Below, one piece after another: positions 45,336 to 55,183 of a stretch of 64,000 nt of DNA. The notes beneath the pieces are model-generated. The model had not been told where the DNA came from and searched no databases. It saw only the letters and a list, made by a program, of their open reading frames with translations. The stretch covers positions 1 through 64,000 of the forward strand of contig JAEWJZ010000017.1 of assembly GCA_023386315.1 (NCBI GenBank). Reading direction: 5' to 3'. Position numbers and translations under genes: made by a program. The DNA comes from Bacillota bacterium. Lineage in GTDB: Bacteria > Bacillota > Clostridia > Lachnospirales > Lachnospiraceae. Numbering within the stretch: position 1 is the first letter of the stretch; every line of letters begins with the position of its first letter.

Positions 45336-46430
45336 TTACGTTCCTGCATGTGAAACATCTAGATAGATATTGACTAATTGTTTTATATTTTCATTCAAAT
45401 CGTATGATTTTTGTTTTAATGTCGTTCTACATTGCTCACTGGTTTTGTACCTGTTTTGTTCTCCGTTTTTTATGTCCTCAATTGCCCGGCACCAGGAGGC
45501 TGTGTCCCCTAATGGCAGATACCTGGTGAGTCCCATATCCGCTTCATTCGGTACCGCATCGGAAGCAATGCATGGCAGTCCCCCAGCCTGAGCCTCTAAA
45601 AGCACCATTCCCAGCCCTTCCCACTTAGAAGGAAAAACAAAGCAGTCCATGGCATTTAACAGATTTTCCACATTCTTATGTTCGCCCAGCAGCATGACAT
45701 GCTCCTCCAGTTTCAGATCTGAAATTAATTGTTCCACTTCTGGCCACAATGCCCCTTCGCCTATACAAATCAGCTTACTATCCGGCACATGGTCATGAAA
45801 TTCTTTAAAAACCCGCAGCAGATACTCATGATTTTTCTGTTCATTAATCCGGCCTATATGACCGATTACAAATTGATTTTCCAATCCCAGTTTTTTTCTG
45901 TTTAAACTTCTTTTTAATTCATCGAAGCGAAACACTTCCGTATCAATGGCATTATTTAAAACAGTATAAGATCTGTTTTTGTACAGCCAGTTCCCTGCTT
46001 CTTCACTGCAGGCAAGTCTGATTGTGCTTAATCTGTAAAACAATGGAAGCAGCATACTGTTTAAAAGAGGATTGTTACAGGTTGTGTTATGACAATGCAC
46101 AATCCGTTTTTCAATCCCGCAGTTCTTTGCTAATACAAGTTCAGGCAGCATCATTGCACTGTTCCCATGAATATGGACACAATCAAAATGTCCATTTTTT
46201 AAAAGCAGCTTTAATTGTTTAAAATATATCCTGGAATCAGTCCTTCTGCTGGCCAGCCTGTAATAAACAAGACCGGATTGTTTCAATTCTTTCTCCAGTT
46301 CCGGATGAAGATCAAATACCGCATATTCTATTTGAAGCCCCGGACTTTTTATCCGAAAGCAATAGTTTCGAATAACACAGGCAATTCCCTGATAGGTAAA
46401 TGGCGTTGTATTAATTACTAAAATCCGCAA
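45336..46430 (-). CDS. Glycosyltransferase family 4 (EpsF-like)
   Basis: A 364-aa GT-B enzyme: LRILVINTTPFTYQGIACVI at the start, HIHGNSAMMLPELVLA, then QFVIGHIGRINEQKNHEYLL, LLGEHKNVENLLNAMDCFVF and PSKWEGLGMVLLEAQAGGLP. It is typical of capsule GT4 proteins. The start is a TTG at 46430 with GGAGG 7 nt upstream. The open frame to 46514 overlaps the upstream FrhB-like gene and is not needed. Confidence 0.9.
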   Translation of the reverse strand: MRILVINTTPFTYQGIACVIRNYCFRIKSPGLQIEYAVFDLHPELEKELKQSGLVYYRLASRRTDSRIYFKQLKLLLKNGHFDCVHIHGNSAMMLPELVLAKNCGIEKRIVHCHNTTCNNPLLNSMLLPLFYRLSTIRLACSEEAGNWLYKNRSYTVLNNAIDTEVFRFDELKRSLNRKKLGLENQFVIGHIGRINEQKNHEYLLRVFKEFHDHVPDSKLICIGEGALWPEVEQLISDLKLEEHVMLLGEHKNVENLLNAMDCFVFPSKWEGLGMVLLEAQAGGLPCIASDAVPNEADMGLTRYLPLGDTASWCRAIEDIKNGEQNRYKTSEQCRTTLKQKSYDLNENIKQLVNIYLDVSHAGT

Positions 46431-46444
46431 ACAGAGTCCTCCTT

Positions 46445-47602
46445 CTAATTCACACTTTTCAGTATTTGAACAAGCTTTCCCGGCAGAAATGCTTTCAGTC
46501 TTTCCTTCATACACACTCCCACCTTTAGATTTTCAATAAATTTTTCGTCCTGGATTCTCTCATAAAAACCATCCCTTCCTGCGGGTCTGTCAGTCGGATG
46601 CTGCAAATTCCCCTGTTTCGGAAGAATTGCCTCCAAATTGGTTTCTATTACACTGGCCTGTCCTTTCACCCTCTCAAATAATTTATTTCCCTGTAAAGAA
46701 TTGATCAAAACGGCCGATACTCCTGCTGCCGATGTAAATCCGGGATTACTTTTTTCCACCCCCCAGAAATCTCCCACAGTAATATCACCGACCCGGTCAG
46801 TATTTGCATATCTGCATTCATAGCAGCACTCCCGGTAACAATCCCCATTTATAAAGTGCTTTCCGTATTTATCAAGAGAAAGGAGGTTCGTCTCTGTTTT
46901 GGTCTTTGTCTTTAACAGATACTGGGTTCCCCACCCCCGTTTTTCTTTTGAACGGAAATTAAAATACTCCAGCTTCTCTCCAAGCTTTTTTTCCTGATAC
47001 TCAAAATACTTTCTTAAAAATTCCGGGGAGGGGACTCCATGGCAGATCAGATCCAGAGTAAACAAATTATCATAGGATCTGCCTCCCAGATATTGATACA
47101 GTCCGGCAATCTGACAGGGCGTACCTGTAAACAGAACCAGCCTTCCTTGATCCAATTCATGCTTGGCTGATTTATAACAATCATTTACATCTGACTGAAC
47201 ATATTTTGATGACTGTAAACGATATAAATCCACTGCCTTATCCACCTTTATGTGCTTTACTTCCAGTTGTTTTGTGTAAGCACATCCATAGACACTGCCC
47301 CCCGCCCGAATGACAAAACGGGCAAACAGGTCTGAAGCACCCCCGGAAGCGGATTGTAAAATACGCCTTTTATCATTATTTTTCAATCCGAATACCCTAA
47401 CCGGTCTGCGACCCTGGGGCTTAAAATCAAAAGCCGGACATTTCTTTAAGCATAATCCGCATTCAGTGCATAGCGTCTCATCTACGGCGGGATATAAAAA
47501 GCCTTCCTGATCCGGCTGTAAACGTATGCATGTCTGGGGACAGGACTGCTCACAGCTTCTGCAGCCAACACACGCTTTTCCGATTTTCATTATATTATCC
47601 AT
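46445..47602 (-). CDS. FrhB-like protein with 2[4Fe-4S] ferredoxin domain, copy 3
   Basis: A 385-aa protein. The N-terminus has two complete Cys clusters, CVGCRSCEQSCPQTC and CTECGLCLKKCPAFD, for two 4Fe-4S centres. The family core follows: SASGGASDLFARFV, LFTGTPCQIAGLYQYL, LDLICHGVPSPEFL and ITVGDFWGVEKSNPG. ATG 47602 has GAGG 6 nt upstream and overlaps the pyruvyltransferase stop by 8 nt. It is the most complete of the three copies. Confidence 0.88.
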   Translation of the reverse strand: MDNIMKIGKACVGCRSCEQSCPQTCIRLQPDQEGFLYPAVDETLCTECGLCLKKCPAFDFKPQGRRPVRVFGLKNNDKRRILQSASGGASDLFARFVIRAGGSVYGCAYTKQLEVKHIKVDKAVDLYRLQSSKYVQSDVNDCYKSAKHELDQGRLVLFTGTPCQIAGLYQYLGGRSYDNLFTLDLICHGVPSPEFLRKYFEYQEKKLGEKLEYFNFRSKEKRGWGTQYLLKTKTKTETNLLSLDKYGKHFINGDCYRECCYECRYANTDRVGDITVGDFWGVEKSNPGFTSAAGVSAVLINSLQGNKLFERVKGQASVIETNLEAILPKQGNLQHPTDRPAGRDGFYERIQDEKFIENLKVGVCMKERLKAFLPGKLVQILKSVN

Positions 47603-48740
47603 GCTTGTCCTCACCGTAACAACCAATCTGTTTTTTCAGATAATCCAGCGTTTTCACCCGCTCCGCATTAATAATCCTGTCAACCGCTGTGTAATCAATT
47701 GCTCTTTCCAAAACTGATTCAATCTCATTGACACTTGCGGCGACCCGTTTGGAAAGTCCGGTCCTCTTTAGCAGATCACTCAGTTTTTCCTCATTTCCGT
47801 AGGAATTACCTGTGCTCTTACAGATAATCGTTACAAATTTCCGCTTTGTTATTATAGAGAATATGGTTCCATGAAAGGTATCTGTAATAACAGCTTCCGC
47901 ATTCTGAAAAAATGCCAGCACATCAAACGGAGAACAATCGATGAAATGGTCCGCACATCTGTGGATTCCGCCAAAGGAATAAACCTTCATTCCTTTCTTT
48001 TTTGCGTAAGCGAAAATCCAGTCATTTATTTCTCTGGAGATTCTTCCGGAATATGCATAAAGAATCAGATACCGCTCCTTTGTCTTTATTTGGGGAATCA
48101 GCCTGCACTCCCCTATGTAGTCATACGCCAAAACAGGATCCAGGTGATATTCCGGTATCACACCCGATAATTCACTTACAATATGGCCTGAATTTCTGTC
48201 ACGAACCGATATCGCATCAAATCTTTTTAAATACCAGCCGATCTCCCTGTCCTTGTGATACTGTCTTAATTTTTCCATTGTTGTATTTCCAAAAGAAGCT
48301 GCATAGGTCAATAATTTTTTTGCCCTCTGATTTTTTCCAAACAATTCCAAAGAATAACCAACATTGGGATTGGACTGAATACAATTAAAAACCTCATCAC
48401 TGCCGATCACCAATGCATCTAATTCCGGCAGGTAATTCATTTCCGGTGTAATCCCAAGGATAGGCAGATACTTTCCGGCAAACTGCTTTTTATATAAAAC
48501 AAACTGAATCCGATGCTTCCATGGAGCATCATACTGAAATGCTTTCAACACCTTGCGGACTTTCAAAAATGATCCCGGCTTTTGAAATCGTGATTGGGAA
48601 ATTAATGGTTTTTCTGTGTGATAATCCACAAACTCCACGTTATGCCCTAATTTTTCAAGAAGCATCTTAAGCCCATAAGCCTGTAAAAAAGAGCCGTAAT
48701 TTACAATTCTCTGCATGGATAAAATTCCTACTTTTGCCAT
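47595..48740 (-). CDS. Polysaccharide pyruvyl transferase family protein, copy 3
   Basis: A 381-aa protein: VGILSMQRIVNYGSFLQAYG, ALVIGSDEVFNC, LTYAASFGNT and AVITDTFHGTIFSIITKRKF. It is closer to copy 2 in style than to copy 1. It overlaps both neighbours by 8-13 nt, so it is inside a tightly coupled block: Alg13-like, this gene, FrhB-like. Confidence 0.87.
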   Translation of the reverse strand: MAKVGILSMQRIVNYGSFLQAYGLKMLLEKLGHNVEFVDYHTEKPLISQSRFQKPGSFLKVRKVLKAFQYDAPWKHRIQFVLYKKQFAGKYLPILGITPEMNYLPELDALVIGSDEVFNCIQSNPNVGYSLELFGKNQRAKKLLTYAASFGNTTMEKLRQYHKDREIGWYLKRFDAISVRDRNSGHIVSELSGVIPEYHLDPVLAYDYIGECRLIPQIKTKERYLILYAYSGRISREINDWIFAYAKKKGMKVYSFGGIHRCADHFIDCSPFDVLAFFQNAEAVITDTFHGTIFSIITKRKFVTIICKSTGNSYGNEEKLSDLLKRTGLSKRVAASVNEIESVLERAIDYTAVDRIINAERVKTLDYLKKQIGCYGEDKHG

Positions 48741-49255
48741 CGGTCAGTCTCCTGGTCGTTTCTAAACAATCCCTTAACAAGCAGTTCCATTTGTTTATTG
48801 AATGCTCCGTTATTACTCATAATTCCTGCAGGTATACTGGAAATAATACTGTCGTATCTTACAATCACATCTGCAAGCTCTGAGATATGGTAAACAGGAA
48901 TGATGTTTCCGTATCTCTCCTTAACTGCTTTTGTAAACTCAACCTGATGATTGTTTACATGCTCATGAAACTCATATTGTCTCGGCACCACCACCGGAAT
49001 TTTTCCGATCTGAAGCGGCATAATAAAACTGGCCGGGCCGCCGTGGGTAATCACGATTCGTGCATGTTCAACATTTTTCACCATGTCGTCATAAGGAAGC
49101 AGCTTATGCCACTCACAATACCGGGGTTCATAGGTGCTGTAACCGGTTTGAATGATTACATCTTCCAGGATGATCCCAGTTTTTTTTAATCTGTCAATTT
49201 CTTCAAGCAGCCTGTTAAATGGCTGTTCATGTGTCCCAACCGTCGCAAAAATCAT
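48728..49255 (-). CDS. Glycosyltransferase family 28, Alg13-like catalytic half (EpsF/CpsG-type)
   Basis: A 175-aa C-terminal GT28 domain: MIFATVGTHEQPFNRLLEEI, VIIQTGYS and ITHGGPASFIMPLQIGKIPV (donor-binding loop). In capsule loci this half works with an Alg14-like membrane partner, encoded just upstream here, to add the second sugar (for example galactose in pneumococcal Cps14F/14G). The donor is unknown. Confidence 0.9.
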   Translation of the reverse strand: MIFATVGTHEQPFNRLLEEIDRLKKTGIILEDVIIQTGYSTYEPRYCEWHKLLPYDDMVKNVEHARIVITHGGPASFIMPLQIGKIPVVVPRQYEFHEHVNNHQVEFTKAVKERYGNIIPVYHISELADVIVRYDSIISSIPAGIMSNNGAFNKQMELLVKGLFRNDQETDRWQK

Positions 49256-49276
49256 TCATCTGCCCCCTGTAAATAA

Positions 49277-49741
49277 TTAAAATATGCTCCCCAGGTTAAT
49301 TGCCTTTTTATATATTTTTTTCATCTCCTCCCACTGGACAATAAACTTATCCGTGATAGGATATACCATTTTACCGGTCATGGTAGACTTATCGATCCGG
49401 TCATAAACCTCGATATAAATCAGCCTTGCTCCGAACAGCTTTCCTATATAGAAGAACGGAACTGCCACAGCTGCCCCCGAAGAGATGATGATATCCGGCT
49501 TTTCTTTCCGGATGGTCTTCCAGGCAAGCCGCGTATTAATGAGCAATGCTTTTAAGCTGCGGTTTGTAGGATAATAACAGGATATTATTTTTTCATCCTT
49601 TAACAGACTTTTTGCATCGTCTTTATTAAAGGTTACCCAAAACCGCTCTTTGTCCTGCCAAAATGATTTCAGCATATATAAATGAGTCAGATGACCGCCT
49701 GATGATCCCACCAGGCAAATTTTCATAGTTTCGTTTCTCAT
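49277..49741 (-). CDS. Alg14-like glycosyltransferase partner (EpsE/CpsF-type)
   Basis: A 154-aa protein: ICLVGSSGGHLTHLYMLKSF, FNKDDAKSLL, PDIIISSGAAVAVPFFYIGK and LIYIEVYDRIDKSTMTGKMV. It matches the Alg14/Cps14F family, which recruits the Alg13-like subunit to the membrane. ATG 49741 has GGGAG 8 nt upstream; the frame opens at 49828 inside the dehydrogenase gene. Confidence 0.9.
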   Translation of the reverse strand: MRNETMKICLVGSSGGHLTHLYMLKSFWQDKERFWVTFNKDDAKSLLKDEKIISCYYPTNRSLKALLINTRLAWKTIRKEKPDIIISSGAAVAVPFFYIGKLFGARLIYIEVYDRIDKSTMTGKMVYPITDKFIVQWEEMKKIYKKAINLGSIF

Positions 49742-49763
49742 TTTCCCATCTCCCGAATTATCA

Positions 49764-50990
49764 TCAATCTCTTCTATATAAGTCTCTTGTATATACCTTC
49801 TCCTCCACATCATCCAATACGGAATCATAGCGGTTTGCTATCACTGCACTGCTCATTCTCTTAAATTTGGCCAGGTCATTTACAACCAGACTGCCAAAGA
49901 ACGTGCTGCCATCTTTGAGCGTTGGCTCGTAAATCACCACTACCGCACCTTTTGCCCGGATGCGCTTCATAACTCCCTGAATGCTGCTTTGCCGGAAATT
50001 ATCAGAATCAGCCTTCATCGTTAGCCGGAAAACTCCAATAACAACCCGTTCAGACCTGGTATTATCTGCGTATGTATCATACCCCGCCTTTTGAAGAACC
50101 CTGTCTGCAATAAAGTCTTTCCTCGTTTTGTTTGCTTCCACAATTGCACTCATGATATTCTGGGGTACGGCGTAATAATTAGCCAGAAGCTGTTTCGTAT
50201 CCTTGGGCAGGCAGTACCCGCCGTAACCAAAGGAGGGATTATTGTAGTAATTGCCGATTCTCGGATCCAATCCCACTCCCTCTATAATATCCCGCGTATT
50301 CAGCCCCCTCATCTCAGCATAGGTATCTAATTCATTGAAGTAGCTGACTCTGAGAGCCAGATATGTATTGGCAAACAGCTTCACGGCTTCCGCTTCCGTT
50401 AAATCGGTTAATAATATGGAAATATTGTCTTTGACTGCTCCCTCTGCAAGCAATCCGGCAAATGTCTCTGCTGCTTTCTTAAGTCTTTTGTCCTCCTTCG
50501 GCGCACCCACAATAATCCTTGAAGGATACAGATTGTCGTAGAGTGCCCGTCCTTCTCTTAAAAACTCAGGACTGAATATAATATTCTCACAATTATATTT
50601 TTCTCTTATAGATTTTGTATAACCTACAGGAACTGTGGATTTAATCACCATAATTGCATCCGGATTGGTCTTTATGACCAGTTCGATCACTGCCTCTACA
50701 GAACTGGTATCAAAGTAATTCTTTACCGGATCATAATTTGTCGGAGTGGAAACAATGACGAAATCAGCATCCCTGTATGCAGCAGCGCCGTCTGTTGTTG
50801 CTGTTAAATTTAAATTTCCTGCCGCCAGATATTCTTCAATCTCTTTATCTATAATCGGGGATTTCCTGTTATTGATGTCAGCAACCTTTTCTTCTAAAAT
50901 ATCTACTGCCTGTACCTCATTGTGCTGCGCCAGTAAAATTGCATTGGATAACCCCACATACCCTGTACCGGCAACTGCTATTTTATACAT
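49764..50990 (-). CDS. UDP-glucose/nucleotide-sugar dehydrogenase
   Basis: A 408-aa NAD-dependent four-electron dehydrogenase making a UDP-uronic acid. Rossmann motif [19 protein letters not shown] (~2-20), [26 protein letters not shown] and the catalytic Cys in [12 protein letters not shown] (~250). UDP-glucose 6-dehydrogenase is the best guess, so the polymer probably contains a uronic acid. ATG 50990 has GGAGG 8 nt upstream. Confidence 0.92.
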   Translation of the reverse strand: MYKIAVAGTGYVGLSNAILLAQHNEVQAVDILEEKVADINNRKSPIIDKEIEEYLAAGNLNLTATTDGAAAYRDADFVIVSTPTNYDPVKNYFDTSSVEAVIELVIKTNPDAIMVIKSTVPVGYTKSIREKYNCENIIFSPEFLREGRALYDNLYPSRIIVGAPKEDKRLKKAAETFAGLLAEGAVKDNISILLTDLTEAEAVKLFANTYLALRVSYFNELDTYAEMRGLNTRDIIEGVGLDPRIGNYYNNPSFGYGGYCLPKDTKQLLANYYAVPQNIMSAIVEANKTRKDFIADRVLQKAGYDTYADNTRSERVVIGVFRLTMKADSDNFRQSSIQGVMKRIRAKGAVVVIYEPTLKDGSTFFGSLVVNDLAKFKRMSSAVIANRYDSVLDDVEEKVYTRDLYRRD

Positions 50991-51025
50991 CTTCTGCACC
51001 TCCATTTATCTGGCATTATTTAACT

Positions 51026-51988
51026 CTATAGAGTTCCGCCAGCTCGATTATTCCAGAACCATCTGACTGTTTGATACAGATCCACACTGTATTTCCCTTC
51101 CTCTATCAGACGAGTTATCTGGTTTTTCACCTCTTCTTTATCTTCCTGATAGGTAACACCAAACCATTTGTCATTGGTTTTTAAAACCGCCACCTTTGCC
51201 TTTCCCCGTTTTATTAAGTCATCCATCAGTACCGGAAGTAAATACTCTTTCTTTTTTTCACCATCATTCATGCTTTTTAAGAAATCAACAAATCCGGCTT
51301 CCAGTTCTGTAAAAAATCCGGGACTCACCCCCCACATATTCATAGATACCAGATTATCATCAGATAAAATTATCTGCTTCCCGCTTTCATCCTCGCCTTT
51401 GACCGTTCCGTCTGCCTGTTTCTTAATATGAAATGTTTCAGTCACAGACGACAGATTTCCTGCTTTATCTATTGAGCAGATACCTCTCGTTACGTCACCA
51501 TTGGGACTTAACGTATTGCCCAGCATGAAACCTGCCATACAAAAACTTAAGGGAATTGACTCTTCATGGCTGACCAGATAATCGTGTATTTTAATAAAAG
51601 CCTCTTTACCGTAATAATCATCCGCATTAATTACTACAAACGGCTCCTTCAGGATTCCTTTGCATACCAATACTGCCTGTCCTGTCCCCCATGGTTTTTC
51701 CCTTCCTTCCGGCAGGAAAAATCCCTCGGGCAAATTGTCCAGTTCCTGAAAAACATATTCTACAAGAGCCAGTTTCTCAATTCTTTTGCCTATTACCTCC
51801 TTGAATTCTTTTTCAATATTTTTCCGGATAATAAAAACAATTTTGTTAAAACCGGCTTCCAGGGCATCAAAAATGGAATAATCCATAATGATTTCTCCAT
51901 TTGGTCCAACAGGCTCCAGCTGCTTGATTCCGTTTCCATACCTGCTTCCGATTCCTGCTGCCATAATTACAACTGCTGTATCTCTCAT
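51026..51988 (-). CDS. Nucleotidyltransferase (NTP-sugar type)
   Basis: A 320-aa protein with the sugar-nucleotidyltransferase start AVVIMAAGIGSRYGNGIKQL and PVGPNGEIIMDYSIFDA. Activated-sugar or phosphocholine-type cytidylyl/uridylyl transfer is possible; product unknown. A later segment, FVVINADDYYGKEAF, holds the metal-binding Asp. ATG 51988 has AGGAAGG upstream. It supplies a precursor for the polymer by context. Confidence 0.85.
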   Translation of the reverse strand: MRDTAVVIMAAGIGSRYGNGIKQLEPVGPNGEIIMDYSIFDALEAGFNKIVFIIRKNIEKEFKEVIGKRIEKLALVEYVFQELDNLPEGFFLPEGREKPWGTGQAVLVCKGILKEPFVVINADDYYGKEAFIKIHDYLVSHEESIPLSFCMAGFMLGNTLSPNGDVTRGICSIDKAGNLSSVTETFHIKKQADGTVKGEDESGKQIILSDDNLVSMNMWGVSPGFFTELEAGFVDFLKSMNDGEKKKEYLLPVLMDDLIKRGKAKVAVLKTNDKWFGVTYQEDKEEVKNQITRLIEEGKYSVDLYQTVRWFWNNRAGGTL

Positions 51989-52005
51989 TTTTCCCCTTCC
52001 TTTCA

Positions 52006-53442
52006 TTATTCAGCTCCCTTGTGAAGCATAACCACAATTACTGTCTGGCTCAGAATCCGTAAATCTGACCATATGGACCAGTTATCAATATAGTTTAAAT
52101 CCAGGCTTACTACATCTTCAAAATCCTGAATATTGCTTCTGCCAGTCACCTGCCACAAGCCGGTAATTCCCGGTTTCAGGCTAAGCCGGCGTTTATGGTG
52201 CTCTTCATACTTCACAAATTCATCCATGGTGGGCGGTCTTGTACCAACCAGGCTCATATCCCCTTTCAGAACATTAAAAAACTGGGGGAACTCATCAATG
52301 CTTGTTTTTCTGATAAACTTACCTACTTTTGTAATCCTTGGGTCATCTTTTAGTTTGAACATGAGGCCATTCATCTGGTTTTTGCTCATCAGTTCCTTTT
52401 TTCTTTCTTCTGCATCCATATACATGGACCGGAACTTATAAATTGAAAAAAGCCTTCCGTTTCTCCCGACCCGTGTCTGCTTAAATATGACCGGACCAGG
52501 CGATTCCATATAGATCGCCGGCACAACCAAAATCCCCAGAATTATTGTAAAAAGCACTCCGACTACCCCGCCCAGGATATCTAACAGACGTTTCAGAATT
52601 AATTCCGATGGTTCAAACACCCTTGTACAATAGGTAAGAACCCGTTCTCCTCCGAAATTATTAATCACCTTTTCTCTTTCACTTAAGCCAAATGTATTTA
52701 CAGTTACATGAGCTACAATTCCAAGTGTTTCAAGACGGCTGATTAAACTGTCTAAGTACAGCCTGCTGTTATCCGGTATACTAATCAAAGCTTCATCGAC
52801 TACCTGCTTTTTTAAATACTCTGCAACACTGTCCCGGCTCACAACCATATAATTACTTTTCTCATCCTTTTTCACCAGATAGAGCTCTGTCTTTGGATCT
52901 TCCCCTGATTTCTGATCCGCATCAACAATTGCTACAGCCACCACATCGCAGTCATATGGCATTGAATTTACATACTTATTCATCACATTTAATTCATTGC
53001 TTCTATTTGCATAAATCAGCAGCTTTTTCCGGTTTTCCGGCTTATGGTAATGGGAGATCAATAAATATTTGCAATACAGCCTTCCAAGAACCATGCAGAA
53101 ATAATTGAAAAAGAAAAACAACAGGTAAAAAGCTCTTGAAGACCGCCCCCCCAGTTTTGAAAGATATAAAATGAACGCCAGTACAAGGGCTATATACATA
53201 TTGATCAGAAATATATTTTTCAGTTCATTCCACAGGGAGCGTTCCATGAAAGGCTTACCGGACTGGTAAAACATGACCACAGTCAAATATGCAAAAATTA
53301 CGAGAACTGCGCCATACCAGCGCCCGATTATGAATTCTGCAGACTGCAGGGAAGCAAATTTTGCAAGCATCGCCAGAACATAGGAGCATACAATGGCTGC
53401 AAAATCTATGAATATGTAAAATATCCGGTTTTTACTCAGCAT
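52006..53442 (-). CDS. Initiating polyprenyl-phosphate sugar transferase (WbaP/CpsE-type)
   Basis: A 478-aa membrane enzyme that starts repeat-unit synthesis by moving a sugar-1-phosphate to undecaprenyl phosphate. Four helices (~8-125) are followed by a CoA-binding-like domain (~130-260), a helix at ~285-305 and the catalytic domain with FKQTRVGRNGRLFSIYKFRS, DEFPQFFNVLKGDMSLVGTR and KPGITGLWQVTGRSN. Its start overlaps the small membrane-protein gene by 11 nt. Confidence 0.95.
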   Translation of the reverse strand: MLSKNRIFYIFIDFAAIVCSYVLAMLAKFASLQSAEFIIGRWYGAVLVIFAYLTVVMFYQSGKPFMERSLWNELKNIFLINMYIALVLAFILYLSKLGGRSSRAFYLLFFFFNYFCMVLGRLYCKYLLISHYHKPENRKKLLIYANRSNELNVMNKYVNSMPYDCDVVAVAIVDADQKSGEDPKTELYLVKKDEKSNYMVVSRDSVAEYLKKQVVDEALISIPDNSRLYLDSLISRLETLGIVAHVTVNTFGLSEREKVINNFGGERVLTYCTRVFEPSELILKRLLDILGGVVGVLFTIILGILVVPAIYMESPGPVIFKQTRVGRNGRLFSIYKFRSMYMDAEERKKELMSKNQMNGLMFKLKDDPRITKVGKFIRKTSIDEFPQFFNVLKGDMSLVGTRPPTMDEFVKYEEHHKRRLSLKPGITGLWQVTGRSNIQDFEDVVSLDLNYIDNWSIWSDLRILSQTVIVVMLHKGAE

Positions 53443-53677
53443 GTGTCCACCTTCCCATCTTCCAGGTTCCGTTTACTGATTTTCCCTTTCCCCACAAAAG
53501 CAGCAGCGCATAACTGCTGATGATAAGAAGAACTTCACATGCAAGAATATCCCAGTGGTATTCAGACGAAACCAATGTCTGCTGAGGCTGGATTTTGCTG
53601 TAAATCTGAACTGCTGACCAGGCTATTACGCCTATAACCGCCGCTACCATGATCCAGTATCTGACCTTTCTGCCCAT
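53432..53677 (-). CDS. Small membrane protein of the EPS operon
   Basis: An 81-aa protein with two predicted helices (~5-25 and ~45-65) and short polar ends. No family recognised. ATG 53677 has GGAGGG upstream. It sits between the tyrosine kinase and the initiating transferase and overlaps the latter, so it is clearly part of the operon. Confidence 0.7.
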   Translation of the reverse strand: MGRKVRYWIMVAAVIGVIAWSAVQIYSKIQPQQTLVSSEYHWDILACEVLLIISSYALLLLWGKGKSVNGTWKMGRWTHAE

Positions 53678-53703
53678 AACCTCACCCTCCTTTATCAATT
53701 GTG

Positions 53704-54408
53704 TTATTGTTCACTCTCCTGAAGTTCACCCTCATATTTTCCGTATTTTTTGTATTTTCCATAGTATCTGCCGCTATCCAGATTGACATTATTCAAAATC
53801 ACTCCGAGAATACGGCAGCCGCTTTTTTCCAGCTGTTTTTTTATCTTCTGTTCCACACGGTAGCTTACCTTTCCGCTTTCAATAACAAGAACCGCTCCGT
53901 CACAGTGATTGGCAATAATGGCTCCGTCAATCAGATTCAGCATGGGAGGCGTGTCAATGATAATATAGTCATATTCTGCTCTTGCTGCCTGTATCAGCAA
54001 AGAAAATGCGGGTTCCTCCAGAAGCTCTGCAGGATTCGGAGAATAAGGACCGGAAAATACAATGTTTAAGTTATTTAAATTCGTTTCATATATAATCTCT
54101 TCTTTATTTTTCTGCCCGCTGAGAAATTGGGATAATCCATTCACTTCCTTATCAAGCTCATATCTTGAAACCATGACCGATTTTCTGATATCTGCATCAA
54201 TTAAGAGAACGTTCTTTCCAATTTGAGCCAGAGAGGTAGCCATGGAAAAAGACATACTGGATTTTCCTTCATTTGGAACTGCACTTTCTAACATAATGAC
54301 CTTTATATTACTGCCGCAAAATTGAATATTTGTTCTTAAAGTCTTAATTGCTTCCTCATAGCTATAATTTCCTTTCTTTAGATTTCCCAGGTTTACTGAA
54401 TTTCTCAT
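53704..54408 (-). CDS. Bacterial tyrosine kinase (CpsD/CapB-type)
   Basis: A 234-aa cytoplasmic BY-kinase that controls chain length and export with Wzz. Walker A ESAVPNEGKSSMSFSMA, Walker A' VLLIDADIRKS and Walker B DYIIIDTPPML. The Tyr-rich tail (SGRYYGKYKKYGKYEGEL) is the autophosphorylation cluster. It overlaps the Wzz gene by 47 nt. The Wzz protein is its membrane activator and the PHP phosphatase upstream would reverse it. Confidence 0.95.
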   Translation of the reverse strand: MRNSVNLGNLKKGNYSYEEAIKTLRTNIQFCGSNIKVIMLESAVPNEGKSSMSFSMATSLAQIGKNVLLIDADIRKSVMVSRYELDKEVNGLSQFLSGQKNKEEIIYETNLNNLNIVFSGPYSPNPAELLEEPAFSLLIQAARAEYDYIIIDTPPMLNLIDGAIIANHCDGAVLVIESGKVSYRVEQKIKKQLEKSGCRILGVILNNVNLDSGRYYGKYKKYGKYEGELQESEQ

Positions 54409-55168
54409 GTTTTATTATCCCCTCCTTCTTTTTGTCCGTTTTTTTCTTCCATAATTTATTTGTTATTTTGGCAGGAGAACCTTCCCGGTTGGGAACAACA
54501 GCAAGTACTGTCAGCCCCAGATAACGTTCGGCATCCTCTTCGGTGCGAATGGTATCATCTATGATTACACCGGCTGTCAGCACTGCTAAAATAAAGAACA
54601 TACCGGCTGCAGCCCCAATCATGGCATTTTTTTTGTTATCAGGTCCGGTCTTGACCGATGGTACTTCTCCTTCTTCAAAAATTTTAGGCTGCACCATTTC
54701 CATCATGTCACCAATATAATCAGATGCAGTCAGCGCGATCTCATCTACGATTTTTTTTGCCCGTTCCGGATCCGTATCCTGGACTGCCAATGAAAGTATG
54801 CGGGTATCTGTCGGATTGGTTACACTGATTCTTTTCTTTAAATCTTTATAAGACATGTTAAGCCCCAGTGATTTTACTACCTTCTCCATTACCGGCCGGC
54901 TGGTTATCAGGATTTTATAGTCCTTTGTCAGCTGACTGCCAACCTGCAAATCAGCCAGCGAAGTCATTGAAGTTTCCTTTGACAGGACATAGAGCATAGC
55001 CGTAGATGTATATTGAGGCGTTAAAACATAACTGCTGTAAACTCCTGCACCAACGCCGGATAACAGGGTTATAAGAATAATCAGCCACAGCTTCCTCTTC
55101 AATTTGTAAAACAATTCCAATAAGTCAATTTGAATCTCCTGGTTATCATCCATGTTATTTGTTCTCAT
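54362..55168 (-). CDS. Chain-length determinant / kinase activator (Wzz, CapA/CpsC-type)
   Basis: A 268-aa protein with two helices (~29-50 and ~180-203) around an extracellular loop, the Wzz domain (LLELFYKLKRKLWLIILITL, SSYVLTPQYTSTAMLYVLSK). A long basic C-terminal tail would contact the kinase. AGGAG lies 6 nt before ATG 55168. Confidence 0.93.
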   Translation of the reverse strand: MRTNNMDDNQEIQIDLLELFYKLKRKLWLIILITLLSGVGAGVYSSYVLTPQYTSTAMLYVLSKETSMTSLADLQVGSQLTKDYKILITSRPVMEKVVKSLGLNMSYKDLKKRISVTNPTDTRILSLAVQDTDPERAKKIVDEIALTASDYIGDMMEMVQPKIFEEGEVPSVKTGPDNKKNAMIGAAAGMFFILAVLTAGVIIDDTIRTEEDAERYLGLTVLAVVPNREGSPAKITNKLWKKKTDKKKEGIIKHEKFSKPGKSKERKL

Positions 55169-55183
55169 TTGTACTCCTGTTTT

